64,000 nucleotides of DNA from Prosopocoilus inquinatus (GCA_036172665.1 CM069870.1:70432212-70496211); one strand, 5' to 3'; shown: positions 1-12,544, numbered from the stretch's first letter. The notes: a model not told the origin generated them from the letters alone. Numbers and translations: made by a program.

Positions 1-2182
1 CGAAACTGAATGTAAATGTGATTTGGTTTTCATCTTTGACGACACGTAATCGCATTCAAGTTAAACGATTCGTCGGGTGTTTACTGTTAACGTTTTGTGA
101 ACAAAATACGGGCCCCGTTATTCGGTTTTCGTCTTCGCTCAAATTAAAAGAGCGCTGTAAAATATCTTCGTTTCTCATTCGCTTTAATTTTTGTTTAGCT
201 TGTTTTCTCTCGTTATGAATTACGCCTTAGTTTGGGGGATCCTGTATATTAGTAGAATTTTTTTTTAATACATGTGTAGATGAAACTGAATGTAAATGAT
301 GCGATTTGGTTTGGTTATTTAGAACGTGCGTGTTTATTTGAAACGTCCCAGAAATCAGCAGGTTTTTAAAACACAAAACGTACTCCTAAATAAAACTGAA
401 AATAAGAGAGAAAGGGAGTTCAGCTGCGCTCTGAAAATTTTTTATCACCCTCTAAAAACACGTTGTATAATAAACCAAATTAGTATTTAAATAAAAAATT
501 TAAAATTTTGAAATCGTGTTTATGTACAGGGTGACTGGAAATAGGTTCTATAACAATATTGGATGTAGACGAGGAACCTTCAATATGAAGAAGTCGAAAG
601 TCAACGAGAATTAAAACTGTAATCTCGCCACTTCTCTCTTTCTTTCTTTTTGGTCGATAAAGTGAAGAGATTTCTTTCCGTTCGAATTTAGGGCCCGGGC
701 AAGGCGGTGAGAAACCGACAGTCGCAATATGACGGCGGAGATCCCGCTTTTAATTACATTCCGAACTTCCGGCGGGAACACGAAGACAGCTGGCGACTTC
801 CAAAACAGAATTACCACCTCATTTCTTTCCGGCGAGATTCGATTTAAATTGCAAATCCACTCTGCGCGAAACAATGGCGCGCGCGCGCGCGCGGACATGC
901 CCGAGATTTTTCCTCTTTCGATTTGCAAACAGCCCGCGGCACCTTTTCCAATTAAGTTGGCGTGCGCTTTCCCGACTTCATCGTCGAGAACTTTTCTCTC
1001 GTGTAGTACATTTTCCTCTTAGCATTTGACATTTTTTTCGTTATCTGACAACGATCACCTCTTGCTGTTTCAATGAAAAAAAAAAAAAATCTGAAATCTT
1101 GTTTATGTATAGGGTCACTGAAAATAAGTCCTAACTTCTACAAGGTTTCTTTTCTCTAAATTGACTTTCAATGAGAAGAAATTTATGTAATATAAATAAT
1201 TTAACTAATTAAATTGAAGTTCGTTAATTTTTAATTTGTATACAAAAAAAATTAAAACAGAATTAGATAATAGTTACCTCCTGAATCCTAGCTCTCTGAA
1301 TTTAGCAACGTCGCGGATAATACAGGAACTTTTTAAAACAATTTAATAAATATTAATGCGTAAATCCTTTGTTTGAGTTTATTTCTATAATTCTGTTAAT
1401 TTTTAATTTGCGTAGAAAAATATTTTACACTGAACTAACAATTAACCTCCAGTCAAATTTTGACGTATCTTAAACTGTCTGAATTTTTAGAAACGATTTT
1501 TTTTTAAATTTACAATTAACTTCGTCGAGATTCAAAGTTAACTGTTAATTCAGTGTTAATTTTCTTTTTTCGAATCCTAATATGTATTGAATTTTCCGAG
1601 TTTGACAACGTCGTGGATGGCACCAGATTTAAAAGAATTTACTTTAATTTTGAAAATCCAAACACACAATTATTTTCAAATGCTTTAACTTTAGTTAATT
1701 AAAGATTAATGCGCGAGTTTTAAAGCATCTTTTTACGGAATTGTGATGTTTTTAACTTTTAACAATCAATCTGAATGAGATTCATTCAATACTGATTAAT
1801 TTATGTAATGCAATTAAATTACAAGCAATTTTTTTGACTTAGTTGCGATTTATTTAAATTTTGTTAATTTTTAATTTGTATTAAAATTTAAAATCCTAAT
1901 TAGGGCAAGACATTGTTTTAATTAATTAAATTCAATGCGTAAATTGCAAGCAGCAATTTTTGACTTACTTGCGATGTTAATTTTTAATTTCTGTAGATTT
2001 AAAGCTGAATTAACAACTAGGTTCGTGTCAGATTTTAAACCCTAATTCGGGCGAGTTTCTTAAATTCTCTGAATTTTACAACGTCTGATTTGTATGAAAT
2101 TAACTTTGAGTCAAATTAATGCGCCAGCATTTTATGCGATTTTATTAATTTTTAACAATTAATTTGAGTGAAATTAATTTAC
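1..2182. other. AT-rich spacer, no gene seen
   Basis: No open frame here has coding character. A motif like TATGTACAGGGTGACTG appears near 521-540 and again, degenerate, near 1105-1125; the same motif heads the repeat units at 5970-6345, so these are probably single decayed copies of that family. A short alternating GC run lies near 880-895 inside a moderately GC-rich block (640-1020). From about 1200 the sequence is a degenerate succession of TTAATTTTTAATTT-like words with occasional GTAGA or GAGTTT phrases, which looks like an old, eroded tandem array. Confidence 0.6.
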
Positions 2183-2475
2183 TTAAATATTTTGTGACTT
2201 CTCTGACCAGTTTTTAACAGAATTTCAATTAATTTCAAATATTCGAAAATGATTTAATTAATTAATAATTTTCAAGAGAATTAAAATTTTTTGTTAATTT
2301 TTAACTTATCGTTTGGGTTGGGCACAGTTAAATATTTCGTGACTTCTCTAACCAGTTTTTAACAAAATTTAAATTAATTTCAAATATTTGAAAATGATTT
2401 AATTAATTAATAATTTTCAAGAGAATTTAAATTTTTTGTTAATTTTTAACTTATCGTTTGGGTTGGGCACAGTTA
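2183..2475. repeat. Tandem duplication, about 145 bp unit, two copies
   Basis: Two adjacent copies begin with TTAAATATTT(T/C)GTGACTTC at 2183 and about 2329. Each ends with GGGTTGGGCACAGTTA, at 2315-2330 and 2460-2475. They differ at only a few positions, so this duplication is much younger than the surrounding AT-rich repeats. No coding content. Confidence 0.8.
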
Positions 2476-3136
2476 GGTTGAGTTTAGTTCGGTTAGGTCG
2501 TCTGACATGCCCTGAAGTCGAGACTTGAAAACGCTCTTGGGTTGTGGCTAAAAAGGGGTGGAAAGGGGGGGTGGGGGAGTCGTTAAAAATCCGGCACTAC
2601 CGAGACACACTAGTGTTGAGGTGTCGTTTGAAGACTGCCGATGAAAATCTTAATCGATTTTAAATATTTTTAAAATTACTTTAAGTTTAATTTTTATAAT
2701 TTTAGCTTAGTTGAGTTGGGGTGATCAAGAGCTTTTTAATTTTTTAATTTTCCATACTTCTTCAGTATCCTGGTTCGGTTAACTTTTAATTTTAATGTTT
2801 CGTTTAGGTGGGGACGAGTTAGGTGTTGTTCAGTTGAGTTGAGTCGAGCCTGTTTTCATTAAAATTTTTAATTTGATTTAATATTCAACGTAAATGTGCT
2901 TTTAATTTTTATAATTTTAATTTTTTTTACTTGGGTTGAATACTGTTAGATCAAGTTTAATTGGATTGGGTTGTACCTTAAATTTACATTGAATTTAATT
3001 TTTATTCAATTTTAATTTTTTATTTCTAATTTTTAATTCTTTACTCCAGTTTTATTTTCGTAATTTATAATCTTTTACTTCAAATAATTCTTAATTATTT
3101 ACTCAATAACTGAATAATTAGATTAAGTTCAGCCAG
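2476..3136. other. AT-rich spacer with TTGACCTTGA-type words
   Basis: T-rich sequence with repeated GGTTGGGT and GTTGAGT phrases and a G-run near 2560-2575. It belongs to the same dispersed spacer family as 5050-5500. The A-rich strand of that family is seen at 12545-14120 and 55440-57110. No gene seen. Confidence 0.5.
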
Positions 3137-3282
3137 GTTGGGTTGACCTTGAAATTTATTTTTAACTATCTAGTTTTGCATTTTTATTTTTCTATATTTT
3201 TTTATTTACTTAATAAATAAATATAGAAAAATAAAAATGAAAAACTAGATAGTTAAAAATAAATTTCAAGGTCAACCCAACA
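3137..3282. repeat. Near-perfect palindrome, arms about 65-70 bp
   Basis: The left arm starts GTTGGGTTGACCTTG at 3137 and the right arm ends CAAGGTCAACCCAAC at 3281. They pair almost without mismatch (one G/T difference near 3179) around a short AT spacer near 3200-3225. Outside the right arm, CAGTTATTCAGTT matches the complement of sequence left of the left arm after a gap of about 25 bp, so the palindrome was once longer and has lost a piece on one side. It lies directly beside the 3' tail of the CR1-like element. Confidence 0.85.
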
Positions 3283-3295
3283 GTTATTCAGTTCA

Positions 3296-4527
3296 TTTAT
3301 TTATTTATTTATTTTACAAATTAGGCGTATAGTATAATATACTTGGTGGCCTAATAATCAAACATAATTAGTTACATCTTAATTTTTAATTTTGTTTACA
3401 CAATTTTCTAATAATTTAATCAAATCTTTTTCATTTAAATTATTCCATTCTTGTACAGTTTTAGGAAAAAAGGAAAATTTATGAAGATTAGACTTCGAAA
3501 AGGGTATTTTATAAGTGAAGTTACGTTTTTTTCTAGTACAAGAATCATTTAGTTTTAATTTAGATAGAAAATTGTGCATCGAATCGTGTTGAAAATGAAT
3601 ATAACAAAATAATTTTAATCTTGCTGTTTTTCTTCTAGAAGATAGACTATCCCAATTTAGTTCCTTCAGCATACGTGATACAGACGCAGTTGTTCTGTGG
3701 TCGTTACAAACATACCGAGCTGCTTTATGCTGTAACATTTCCAGATCTTGAATTAAATAATAATGGTATGGGTCCCAGACTTCTTGTGCGTACTCAATCT
3801 TAGGACGAACATATGTGATGTAAGCTTTTTGAAGTACTGATTTACCAGAGCCTTTAAGATTTCTTGTTATGAAATACAAAGATTTATAAGCTTTTTTTAA
3901 AATATTCTGAATGTGATTATTCCAATTTAAATCATTTCGAAAAGTAACTCCTAGGTATTTGCATGTATCATCATATTTTATCAAATCATTTCCTAATTTA
4001 TATGGATGAGCCTGGAACAACATTGTGGTACCAAAAGACATTGCAACACATTTTTTTGTATTAATTTCCATTTTATTTTCATTACACCACATCTGAATTT
4101 TGTCTAAATCTCCTTGGAGCAAAATCCAATCTTCTGCATTCTTCCTTTGATTGTAAATAACGCAGTCATCAGCAAATAATTTTGTTTCACATCTCAAATT
4201 TTGTGTAATGTCATTTATAAAAATAATGAATAATATAGGACTGATCACACTACCTTGAGGCACACCAGAAGTAACTATTAGCTCAGATGAAAAAATATTA
4301 TTTATTCTCACTTTTTGCTTCCTATCCGTCAGGTATTCATTTATCCATTTGATGACTCGCATGTCACACTTCAAATTTTGTAATTTTCTTATAATAATAT
4401 CATGTGGAACTTTATCGAAAGCTTTAGTAAAATCAATAAAGATGGCATCTATCTGCCCCTTATCGTCAACAATTTCTACCAATTCATCAGTTGGTTTGAC
4501 TCGACCTTGAGATCGGTTTGTTTTGTT
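3296..4527 (-). pseudogene. 5'-truncated CR1-like non-LTR retrotransposon (reverse transcriptase)
   Basis: The minus-strand frame 4482-3379 (367 codons, extendable in frame to about 4527) encodes the middle and C-terminal part of a non-LTR reverse transcriptase. Visible motifs in order are FIDFTKAFDKVPHD (motif A, catalytic D), SGVPQGSVISPILF (motif B), LFADDCVIY (motif C with the DD pair), then the thumb-like WNNHI and YVRPKIEYAQEVWDP blocks usual in CR1/L2-type elements. The endonuclease, ORF1 and the first RT motifs are absent, as expected from 5' truncation during target-primed reverse transcription. The element ends at a (TTTA)n run near 3296-3313 on the plus strand, that is an AAAT-type tail on its own strand. 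The remaining frame is intact, so insertion looks fairly recent. The clade call is from motif memory. Confidence 0.85.
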
Positions 4528-5939
4528 TCAATTGACTTGTCATTTTTAACTTTTTGCTTGGTGGTTGGACGTTGGTTGCGCTTAATTTTAATACGTTTTT
4601 AAGTTTTTGTAAAGCGGCTAGCGAGGAAAACAGAAGACAATCTGGAACAATAAAAGATGACACCAGTAGACCGTTAAAAAAATTAAAAAAAAGTTATGTC
4701 AGCAATTTTTTTAAATTTTGTAACAATTTTATTAATAAAAAAAATGTTAAAAAAGTTAAGCCAGCAATTTTTTAAATTTTGAAACAAATTTATTAATAAA
4801 AATATTAATAATTGCTGACCTTTAGTAAATGTCTACAAAAATAAAAAAGACATTTGTCACAATAAAAGTTAGGAATTTTTTTTTAATTTTGTAACAGTTT
4901 TGTTAATGAAACGTCAGACATTTTTTTAAAATTTTGTAACAGTTATTTATTATTTTTGCTGATTTTTAGCATGACATTTTTTATTGTCTTTATTGTCTTT
5001 ATTGTCATTCTTTACTGTCGCTAGCGGCGTTACATTTTTCAATTTTCTTTAACTTTTGCTTCGCTTAGTTATATTCCTTTTTTAATTTTTACCTTGTTTA
5101 GTTGATCTTGAGATGAACCGAATTTTTTTTTCAATTATTTAAATTTTTATTTTTTTGTATCCTTTTTCAGTTCGGGGCTAACGTAGGGCATTTTCAAAAT
5201 TGGGTCGACCTTGAGATGGCTCAGATTTCTCTTTTTGGGTTCAGCAAGGTTAGTTTGGGATTCGTTGAGCTCAATTTTAATTCAATTAATCTTTAATTGT
5301 TAATAATTTTTAATTTTAATTATCAGTAATTTTTCTTAAATTTTACTTTTTTTTTATTTTTGAATTAATTGGTTGAAAATTATTTTAAATTTCCAAATTT
5401 CCCTGTGATCAATTTTATTTTTAATCGAATTTTGATGTAATTATTTTAAAGGTGAACATTAAAACAAGTTTAATTTTTATCTCGGTTACAGTTCAACAGA
5501 TGGCGCTTAATATGACGGGCGACCTTTCGAATCTGCTTTAATTTTGCGATTTTTGGAAATCGTTGCTCTAAAAGTGTTCTTGTAATGTTAGTCTTGAAGT
5601 CATTTTTGTTTGTATACATATAAAAAAAAAGTTTATATCATAAATTGATATTAAGTCACTGATTGAAGCAGTGGCGTAACTAGAAGTCAAGCCGCCGGGT
5701 TGCAGAACTTTTACCGGTACCTTCAATTATTACAATATTTTGTTTAGTTTCAGCAGGTAGTAAAAAAATCATTTAATTATTTTATTAAAAAATTTAAAAG
5801 AAATTAAAGAACAAATTTTAAAAATATTTACAAGTTAAATTCCTTTAGCCGCTTAATACTAACTAATAATTTCCGTAATCATTTCCGTATAGAGGCTTTC
5901 TTTTTTAAACTGAATTTCAGCGAGAAATTTTCATACGTA
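4528..5939. other. AT-rich spacer, no gene seen
   Basis: Contains loosely repeated CAGCAATTTTTTAAATTTTG phrases (4700-4790), CGACCTTGAGA words (5212 and near 5110), an isolated CAGATGGCGCTTA near 5500, and near 5670 CAGTGGCGTAACTAG, which resembles transposon terminal sequences I have seen but which has no partner here. No open frame of interest. Confidence 0.5.
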
Positions 5940-6345
5940 TAACTATTGTTGTTTCAATCCAAAAAATATGTACCTGAAATTGTGATTATGTACAGGGTGA
6001 GTGAAAATAAGTCCTAATTTCTGCAGGTTTCTTTATCCAATTGAATTTCAGCCAGGAGAAATTTACGCACATACAACTATTGCTGTTTCAATGAGAAAAA
6101 AAAAGATATTTGAAATCATGTTTATATACAGGATGACTGAAAATAAGTCACAGTTTCCACAAGGTTTTTATTGTCCAATTGAATTTCAACGGGAAATTTG
6201 CGTACTATTTTTGTTTCAATGAAAAAAAATATGTATTTGAAATCGTGCTTATGTACAGGGTGAGTGAGAATAAGTCATAATTCCTGTAGGTTTTTTTTTT
6301 TTTTGGTGCAATTGAATTTCAAGCGAAAATCTATACGTACACACA
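5940..6345. repeat. Tandem repeat, about 120-130 bp, three copies
   Basis: Three units share GTTTATGTACAGGGTGAGTGAAAATAAGTC, then a pyrimidine-rich stretch, then CAATTGAATTTCA and a TTTCAATGAAAAAAA tail. Unit heads fall near 5980, 6120 and 6248. Copies differ by substitutions and small indels. TACAGGGTG is a common outer end of insect transposons, so the units may derive from transposon ends. Related single heads occur near 521 and 1105. Confidence 0.75.
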
Positions 6346-6797
6346 ACTAAATAACGAATTGTTTGCGAATGTCGTGTCGTAAATCCGGGTCCCACGCATG
6401 TATTCGGAATTGATCGCGCGCCGGGCACAGACGTGCAGGACGAGATGTAAGCGTTGATATGTAAATCTATAAATTACGCGAGCACAATAAATAAAGCGCA
6501 GCGCAATCAATAGCCCCCGATATCCGGCGAAAGGCGAGCGGGCGGAAGCGCACACATATGTTGTTCTCCTCTCTGGAATTCGACAATAACACGCCCAGGC
6601 GAACCGACCGTGTGTGTTATTTCTGCGCACCGCCGCCGCTCGATGGCGATGTTGCTGCAGCGACGTTTCTTGGCGAGCGACGACGGCGGCGGTGGCGGCG
6701 TCGATTCCGGGACAAATTAAAACCGACGCGACGGACGAGACGGGACGGGACGCCCAAACAAGTAATCACGATGAAATCGAAAACGTGTAGGAGACGT
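6346..6797. other. GC-rich non-repeated island
   Basis: Higher GC than its flanks, with CGG-rich runs near 6625-6715 and homeobox-like ATTA words. Overlapping arginine-rich open frames on both strands are a by-product of GC-rich composition. No splice or start signals I trust. It could be a regulatory or formerly genic island; nothing in the sequence decides. Confidence 0.4.
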
Positions 6798-9700
6798 TTG
6801 CCCATACGCGATTTATTGCGTTTTACGACGGCCATTATTGCACGAATGTGATCGGGTGATAAATTTAATTTAATTTCCAAATACCTGTACGCAGTAAAGG
6901 GCGATAGTTGTAAAGAACGACGAAAAAAAAACTTTTTTGGTCCTTCTAGCCGGATCGAAGAACAATTCCTCAGATAAGCGGCCGCGAGTAATAAAACTGC
7001 TCGACATTCACGAACGTATGTCTCGCCTGCATCGATTCGCTTTAAATATTCTAAATCTGAAACGTGATTTCATGATTTACGTATAAATTTTTTCACTTTT
7101 CCAACAATTCCAAGGTGTCTGGTGGAGGTTATGACGGGAATCGATCGTGAGTATCTTCTGTTTCCTGCAATTCACTTCGAAAAAAATCAACGCACGTCAC
7201 TCATAGACTTCACAGAACAATTTTTGGTCCTTCTAGCCGGATTCCAAAAAATTATTCTGATAAACGGCGGCCGCGAATAATAAAATTCTTCAACATTCAC
7301 GCATACGCGATTTTTTTGCGTTTTACGACGGCCATTATTGCACGAATGTGATAGGGCGATAAATTTAATTTAATTTTCAAATACCTGTACGCAGTAAAGG
7401 GCGATAGTTGTAAAGAACGACGAAAAAAAAAACATTTTTTGGTCCTTCTAGCTGGATCGAAGAACAATCCCTCAGATAAGCAGCCGCGAGTAATAAAACT
7501 CTTCGACATTCACGAACGTATCTCTCGCCTGCATCGATTCGCTTTAAATATTCTAAATCTGAAACGTGACTTCATGATTTACGTATAAATTTTTTCACTC
7601 TTCCAACAATTCCAATGTGTCTGGTGGAGGTTATGACGGGAATCGATCGTGAGTATCTTCTATTTCCTGCAATCCACTTCGAAAAAAATCAACGCACGTC
7701 ACTCATAGACTTCACAGAACAATTTTTGGTCCTTCTAGCCGGATTCAAAAAAAATTATTCCGATAAACGGCGGCCGCGAATAATAAAATTCTTCAACATT
7801 CGCGAACGTAAGTCTCGCCTGCATCAATTCACTTTAAATATTCTAAATCTTAAACGTCATTTTATGAGTTACGTAGAAATTTTTCTCTTTTCCAACAAGT
7901 CCAAGATGTCTCTAGGATGTTATGATGGGAATCGACCGCGAGTATCTTCTATTGCTTACAATCCACATGGAAAAGACTCGGAACACATCACTGATAGACA
8001 TCATATAACATTTTTTGGTCCTTCGGAAACGAGTAGGAGGCGTTTGCCCATACACGATTTATTGCGTTTTACGACGGCCATTATTGCACGAATGTGATCT
8101 GGCGATAAATTTCATTTCATTTCCAAATACCTGTACGTAGTACAGGGTGATACTTGTAAAGAATGACGAAAAAAAAACATTTTTTGGTCCTTCTAACCGG
8201 ATCGAAGAACAATCCCCTCAGATAAGCGGCCGCGAATAATAAAACTCCTCGACATTCACGAACATAACGTCTCCCCAGCATCGATTCGCTTTAAATATTC
8301 TGAATATGAAACGTGATTTTATGATTTACGTATAATTTTTTCACTTTTCCAACACGTCCGGAGGTGTGTTGTGGATGTTTATGATGGAAATCGACCGCGA
8401 CTATCTCCATCGCTTACAATCTATTCGAAAAAGAAATCAGTGCACATCACTCATAGACTTCATCGCATTTTTTGGTCCTTCTAGCCGGATCGAAGCAAAA
8501 TCTTCCGGCGGCGAATAAAATGTGAGTCCCTCCTGCACTGACTTGCTTTAAATATTTTAAACCAAAAGCGTGATTTTGTGACCACAGCTAATTTGAGCTT
8601 TTTTTTTAAATTGTTTTTCTGCGTTTCTGCATTTTCCCAGCAAGTCCAAGGTGTCCCGTGGATATTACGGGAACCGAATGCGGATATCTTCTGTTCTTTA
8701 CCATCCACTCTGAGAAAATTAATGCGTTTCGTTCATAGACTTCTTAATAATTTTTGGTCCTTCTAGCCGGATCGCAGAACATCCTTCAGATAAGCGGCTG
8801 TGAATAATAAAACTCCTCGACATTCACATTCACGCTTTAAATATTCTAAATCTGAAACGTGATTTCATGATTTACGTACAAATTTTTTCACTTTTCCAAC
8901 AAGTCCAAGGTGTCTCATGGATGTTATGATGAGAATCGAACGCGACTATCTCCATCGCTTACAATCCACTTCGAAAAAAAAATCAATGCACATCACTCAT
9001 AGACTTCATCGCATTTTTTGGTCCTTCTAGCCGGATCGAAGCAAAATCTTTCGGCGGCGAATAAAATCTGAGTCCCTCCTGCATTCATTTGCTTTAAATA
9101 TCTTAAACCAAAAGCGTGATTTTGTGACCACAGCTAATTTGAGCTTTTTTTTAAATTGATTTTCCTGCGTTTCTTCATTTTCCTAGCAAGTCCAAGGTGT
9201 CCTGTGAATATTACGGGAACCGAATGCAGATATTTTCTGTTCTTTACAATCCACTGTGAAAAAAATAATGCGTTTCGTTCATAGACTCATAATATTTTTT
9301 GGTCCTTCCAGCCGGATCGGCAGTAAATAAACTCTCGTTCGCGTTCAAAAACGTTCTCAGAAGTATTATATGTGATTATAATAATGTCCGACCTCAATTT
9401 GACGCATTAAACAAACTGAAAGGATTAGGAATGTGCCGTGAAGTTGTATATTACCGTCGAGGTCACCGCACAAGATTATAAAATGAAAATGCTTTATTTG
9501 CTTGCCTGTGTAAAAGCAGGTGTTCGAAGGTGACGCCCGTCGGCGCATACTTTCCACGACCTTCTCCACTGAGTGGGCACGTTTACGCAACTTCTGCGAA
9601 TCCAATTCCGCTAGAAGGTCAAGTCATAAATTAGAAGTCACTTTTATAACTGTATTCATTTCGTTGCTGTTCTTTCTTAAACGGGGTTGTATCGTCTAAG

Positions 9701-10990
9701 TTTTGTCGATCTTTTCAAGGATCACCCTGTATGTTGGCCCCTCAATGATATTTAATTTCCAACGAGTAAACTGTTACAGTTTCAGAAAACTTTTTTTTTT
9801 TGGTAACTTTTGATAAAGCTCCATCTGCATATAGAATAATGGAAACGAAAGCGATATCTAGACGCTTTCGTCGATATGCAGATTGCAAATTTTTGCCATT
9901 ATTCTACGACAGATGGCAGAAATGACCTTAACAATCCCACCATGATCACGACCTTACATTCTTTACAGTCCACTTTGAAAAAGATTAATGCGTTTGGGTT
10001 GTAAACTATATAAAAATTGTTTGGTCCTTCTAACCGGATCGAAGAGGATTCCTTCAAATACGCGTCAGAGCCTTTTAACATTTAACACGTAATTGTACAC
10101 TTCTCGCGTTTCTTTTTCCTTTTGTTTCGGGTTATATCTACCAATGTAATGTAACATAACTCGCAGAAGGTTTATTCTTAATGTTAAAAAAATATTTTAT
10201 AGGTTATATCTATCAATGTAATGTAATATAAGTTCGTTCGTTCGTTTTTAATGTTAAACATGTCGACCCGCATGCAGATGATTTAAGTCCACTTTGAAAA
10301 AATAAAAATAAACCATTCGTTCATGTTTTTTTTTTGGTCCTTCTCGCCGGATCGTAGCAAAAAAACCGCAGTGAATAAACTTTTAGGCAGTTACGAACGT
10401 GAGTGAATTAAATGTTTTAAATTCGAAGCGTGATTTTGTGATTGTATATAATTTTTTTGCTACGTAGGGTTGAGAGTTCTTTGAATTATTTTACTTGCAT
10501 TTCTTCACTTTTTTAACAAGTCGAAGGAATTTCGTTGATGTTATGGGAATCGACTGCGATTAATTTCAATTATTTACTGTCCAATTTGAAAACAATAATG
10601 CATTACGTTCGTAAACTCATAACAATTTTTGGTCCTTCTGGCCGGATCGGAGAAGAATCGATCAAATAATCGAATAAACTCTTCGGCATTCACAAACGTG
10701 AGTCCTTACTGAATCGATTGGCTTTAAATATTTTAAATCTGTGCGTGATTTTACGACTGTATAATCTTTACTACCTAGGTCGATCATTCTCTTGAAATAT
10801 TTCTTCTGCATTTCTTCACTTTCTTTTTTTTATCAGATCCAAGGTGTCTCATGGTTGTTATGGGGCCGACATAGTCTTTAAAATCTGCTTTGAAAAATTC
10901 AACGCGTTTGATCATAAACCCATAACATATTTTTTGGTCCTTCTAGCCGGATCGAAGAAAAATAAGCGCTGGCGAATAAAATCCTATGCA
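6798..10990 (+). repeat. Satellite-like array of about 285 bp units (14 GGTCCTTC boxes)
   Basis: The box GGTCCTTCTAGCCGGATC, nearly invariant, starts at 6939, 7226, 7441, 7728, 8017, 8186, 8474, 8756, 9020, 9301, 10023, 10336, 10631 and 10936. Spacings are mostly 264-313 bp, with two short ones and one 722 bp gap. Between boxes a unit reads CTTCGACATTCACGAACG, often GTAAGT/GTGAGT/GTATGT, a TTTAAATATTCTAAA block, a pyrimidine tract, then AAGTCCAAGGTGTCT and a stretch ending in CATAGACTTCATA before the next box. A roughly 150 bp module (CGTTTGCCCATACGCG ... ATACCTGTACGCAGTA) is inserted before three boxes, near 6798, 7300 and 8045. One frame stays open over 7615-8097 (160 codons) with FLVLLAG at the box; 10844-11080 uses the same frame. 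No protein family recognised. The box resembles the leader just after the 5' LTR of BEL/Pao-type retrotransposons as I remember them. Confidence 0.85.
9325..9900. other. Non-array segment interrupting the 285 bp array
   Basis: This stretch separates the boxes at 9301 and 10023 and has no array similarity for roughly 400-550 bp. It includes a GC-richer part (9520-9600) and ends near GGATCACCCTGTATG at 9720, the inward form of a TACAGGGTG-type transposon end. The matching opposite end was not found, so the insertion is probable but its left edge is unclear. Confidence 0.45.
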
Positions 10991-11713
10991 TTCACAATTT
11001 TCCATTTCTGCCTCATGATTTCAGAAGACAGAAACAACAGACGTACGATAAAAAGTTATTTACTTTTAAGTTTATTTTGATTTTCATTAAAACTGTTTAA
11101 TTATCTGAAGTGATAAACAAACTATTAATTTTAATAACGTGGGCCGGTTAGTCTTAAATTATCAAAGAGTAGTTTTAGGATAGACAAACCGATGAACACG
11201 GCGGTTGGTATGGTTGCCTATACTTAAGGCGGCGGCATTAAATTCATTCTATCAAAAAAAAAACAATTTAATTGTTGATTTTAAATATTTCACCTGCATT
11301 GGCGCAGAAGATATTAATAACAATCTTAAGAAACGACAAACAATTAATTAGACATAGTATAGGCAACCCAATGAACACAGTCGATTGGATGGTTGCTCAT
11401 AGTGAAGGACATAAGAGCAATTTTTTGTTTTGGGTTAAAAGTACGATACCTAGGGTCAAGTTTCATAATCCAACTAAAGGAGATTTTAAAACTAAAGTCA
11501 CAGTCGGATGTCAAAACAAATGCGAAAACATAGTTATTTGCACATCGGAATGTGACTTTTATTTTAAAGTCTAAAGTTGTAAAACTTATTCGCGCTTCGC
11601 TCGGATTATGCAGTTTATTTAATACGGACGGGCTCAGAAAAAGAATTAATTTAGTCTAATTCGATTGTCTCTTGCAAAACAATCTCATTCTTAATCCGAA
11701 CAAGTAAACCTGC
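10991..11713. other. Spacer with partial palindromic MITE
   Basis: Two similar phrases, GGATAGACAAACCGATGAACACGG near 11175 and ATAGGCAACCCAATGAACACAG near 11360, suggest an old duplication. Near 11455-11577, GTTTCATAATCCAACTAAAG ... AAAGTCACAGT pairs loosely with TGTGACTTTTATTTTAAAGT. This is the same family as the MITE at 54018, here with a weak left end. The 100-codon open frame at 11272-11574 runs through this MITE and is not a gene. Confidence 0.5.
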
Positions 11714-11900
11714 CACGCTTACATTCCGTTGCGTTGCGCTCTTGATGCAAAGCGACGCGACGATTTTACGACATGACACGCTTGCATTCCGTTGCATTGC
11801 GTTCTTTATGCAATGCGACGCGTCGATTTTATGACATGACACGCTTACATTCCGTTGCGTTGCGCTCTTCATGCAATGCGACGCGACGATTTTACATTTT
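11714..11900. repeat. 63 bp tandem repeat, three copies
   Basis: CACGCTT(A/G)CATTCCGTTGC starts at 11714, 11777 and 11840, an exact 63 bp period. Each unit ends GCGACGCG(A/T)CGATTTTA. The ATGCAATGCGACGCG part is partly complementary to TTGCGTTGCGCT within the unit, so each copy can form a small hairpin. Both strands stay open, giving spurious frames. Confidence 0.9.
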
Positions 11901-12544
11901 TCCGCTTTGTGGGGTTAAAAAAATGTCTAGAACAAATTTACAAGCATGTCGGTGGGGGGTACCTTAAACGTTTCTGAACTGCGAGCAAGAAAGACAAAAT
12001 TTAATCGGGCGGGAATACGCACAAAACGGAATTGGGGGCGGGCGGGGGAGTTGTTTTAAGCGCACTGGATTTAGACCGCCGTGTGCCAAGCGCAATACTA
12101 ACAACAACACGATGATAACACGCGGAATTATATTACCAACCTAAAGTTAAATTATGTTTACAAATTAAATTATAACGCCGACGACTCCCCCGGCGCCCAA
12201 AGACATAACTAAATTTAATGAAGTAGTAAACGCTGCGGAATTTCTGCGGATGTTTCGCGCAGCACGCGAAGGCGGCGGGCGATTAACGCAAGTAATTGTT
12301 TGGAAATTTCGTTGGGGCGGTGGGGGAGGGGGGGCGCAAAGCGAGTCATTTGTTTTATTTCTTGTTCGTTTGCGTTAATTCGTGCGGATCCGATACATAT
12401 GCGCCTACATCATAATAACCGCGGTGGAAATGTGAATGTGAATTAATTTTTTTTTCGCTCCTGACGATGCCTTCAAACGTTGGTGAAACGTTGAGCGTTC
12501 TTTGCTTAGAAGTGTGTCTGTTTAAAGATTAAAAATTATTTTCT
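11901..12544. other. Spacer with G-runs, no gene seen
   Basis: Non-repeated sequence with several runs of G (near 11953, 12035-12050 and 12318-12335) and moderate GC content. No convincing open frame or splice-bounded exon. It ends where the A-rich minisatellite begins. Confidence 0.45.

Noticed and set aside
5671..5710. CAGTGGCGTAACTAG as a hAT-type transposon end
   Set aside because: No inverted partner or target duplication within reach; a single short match is not enough.
6558..6880. Arginine-rich frames on both strands
   Set aside because: By-product of CGG runs in the GC-rich island; no homology pattern and mutually overlapping.
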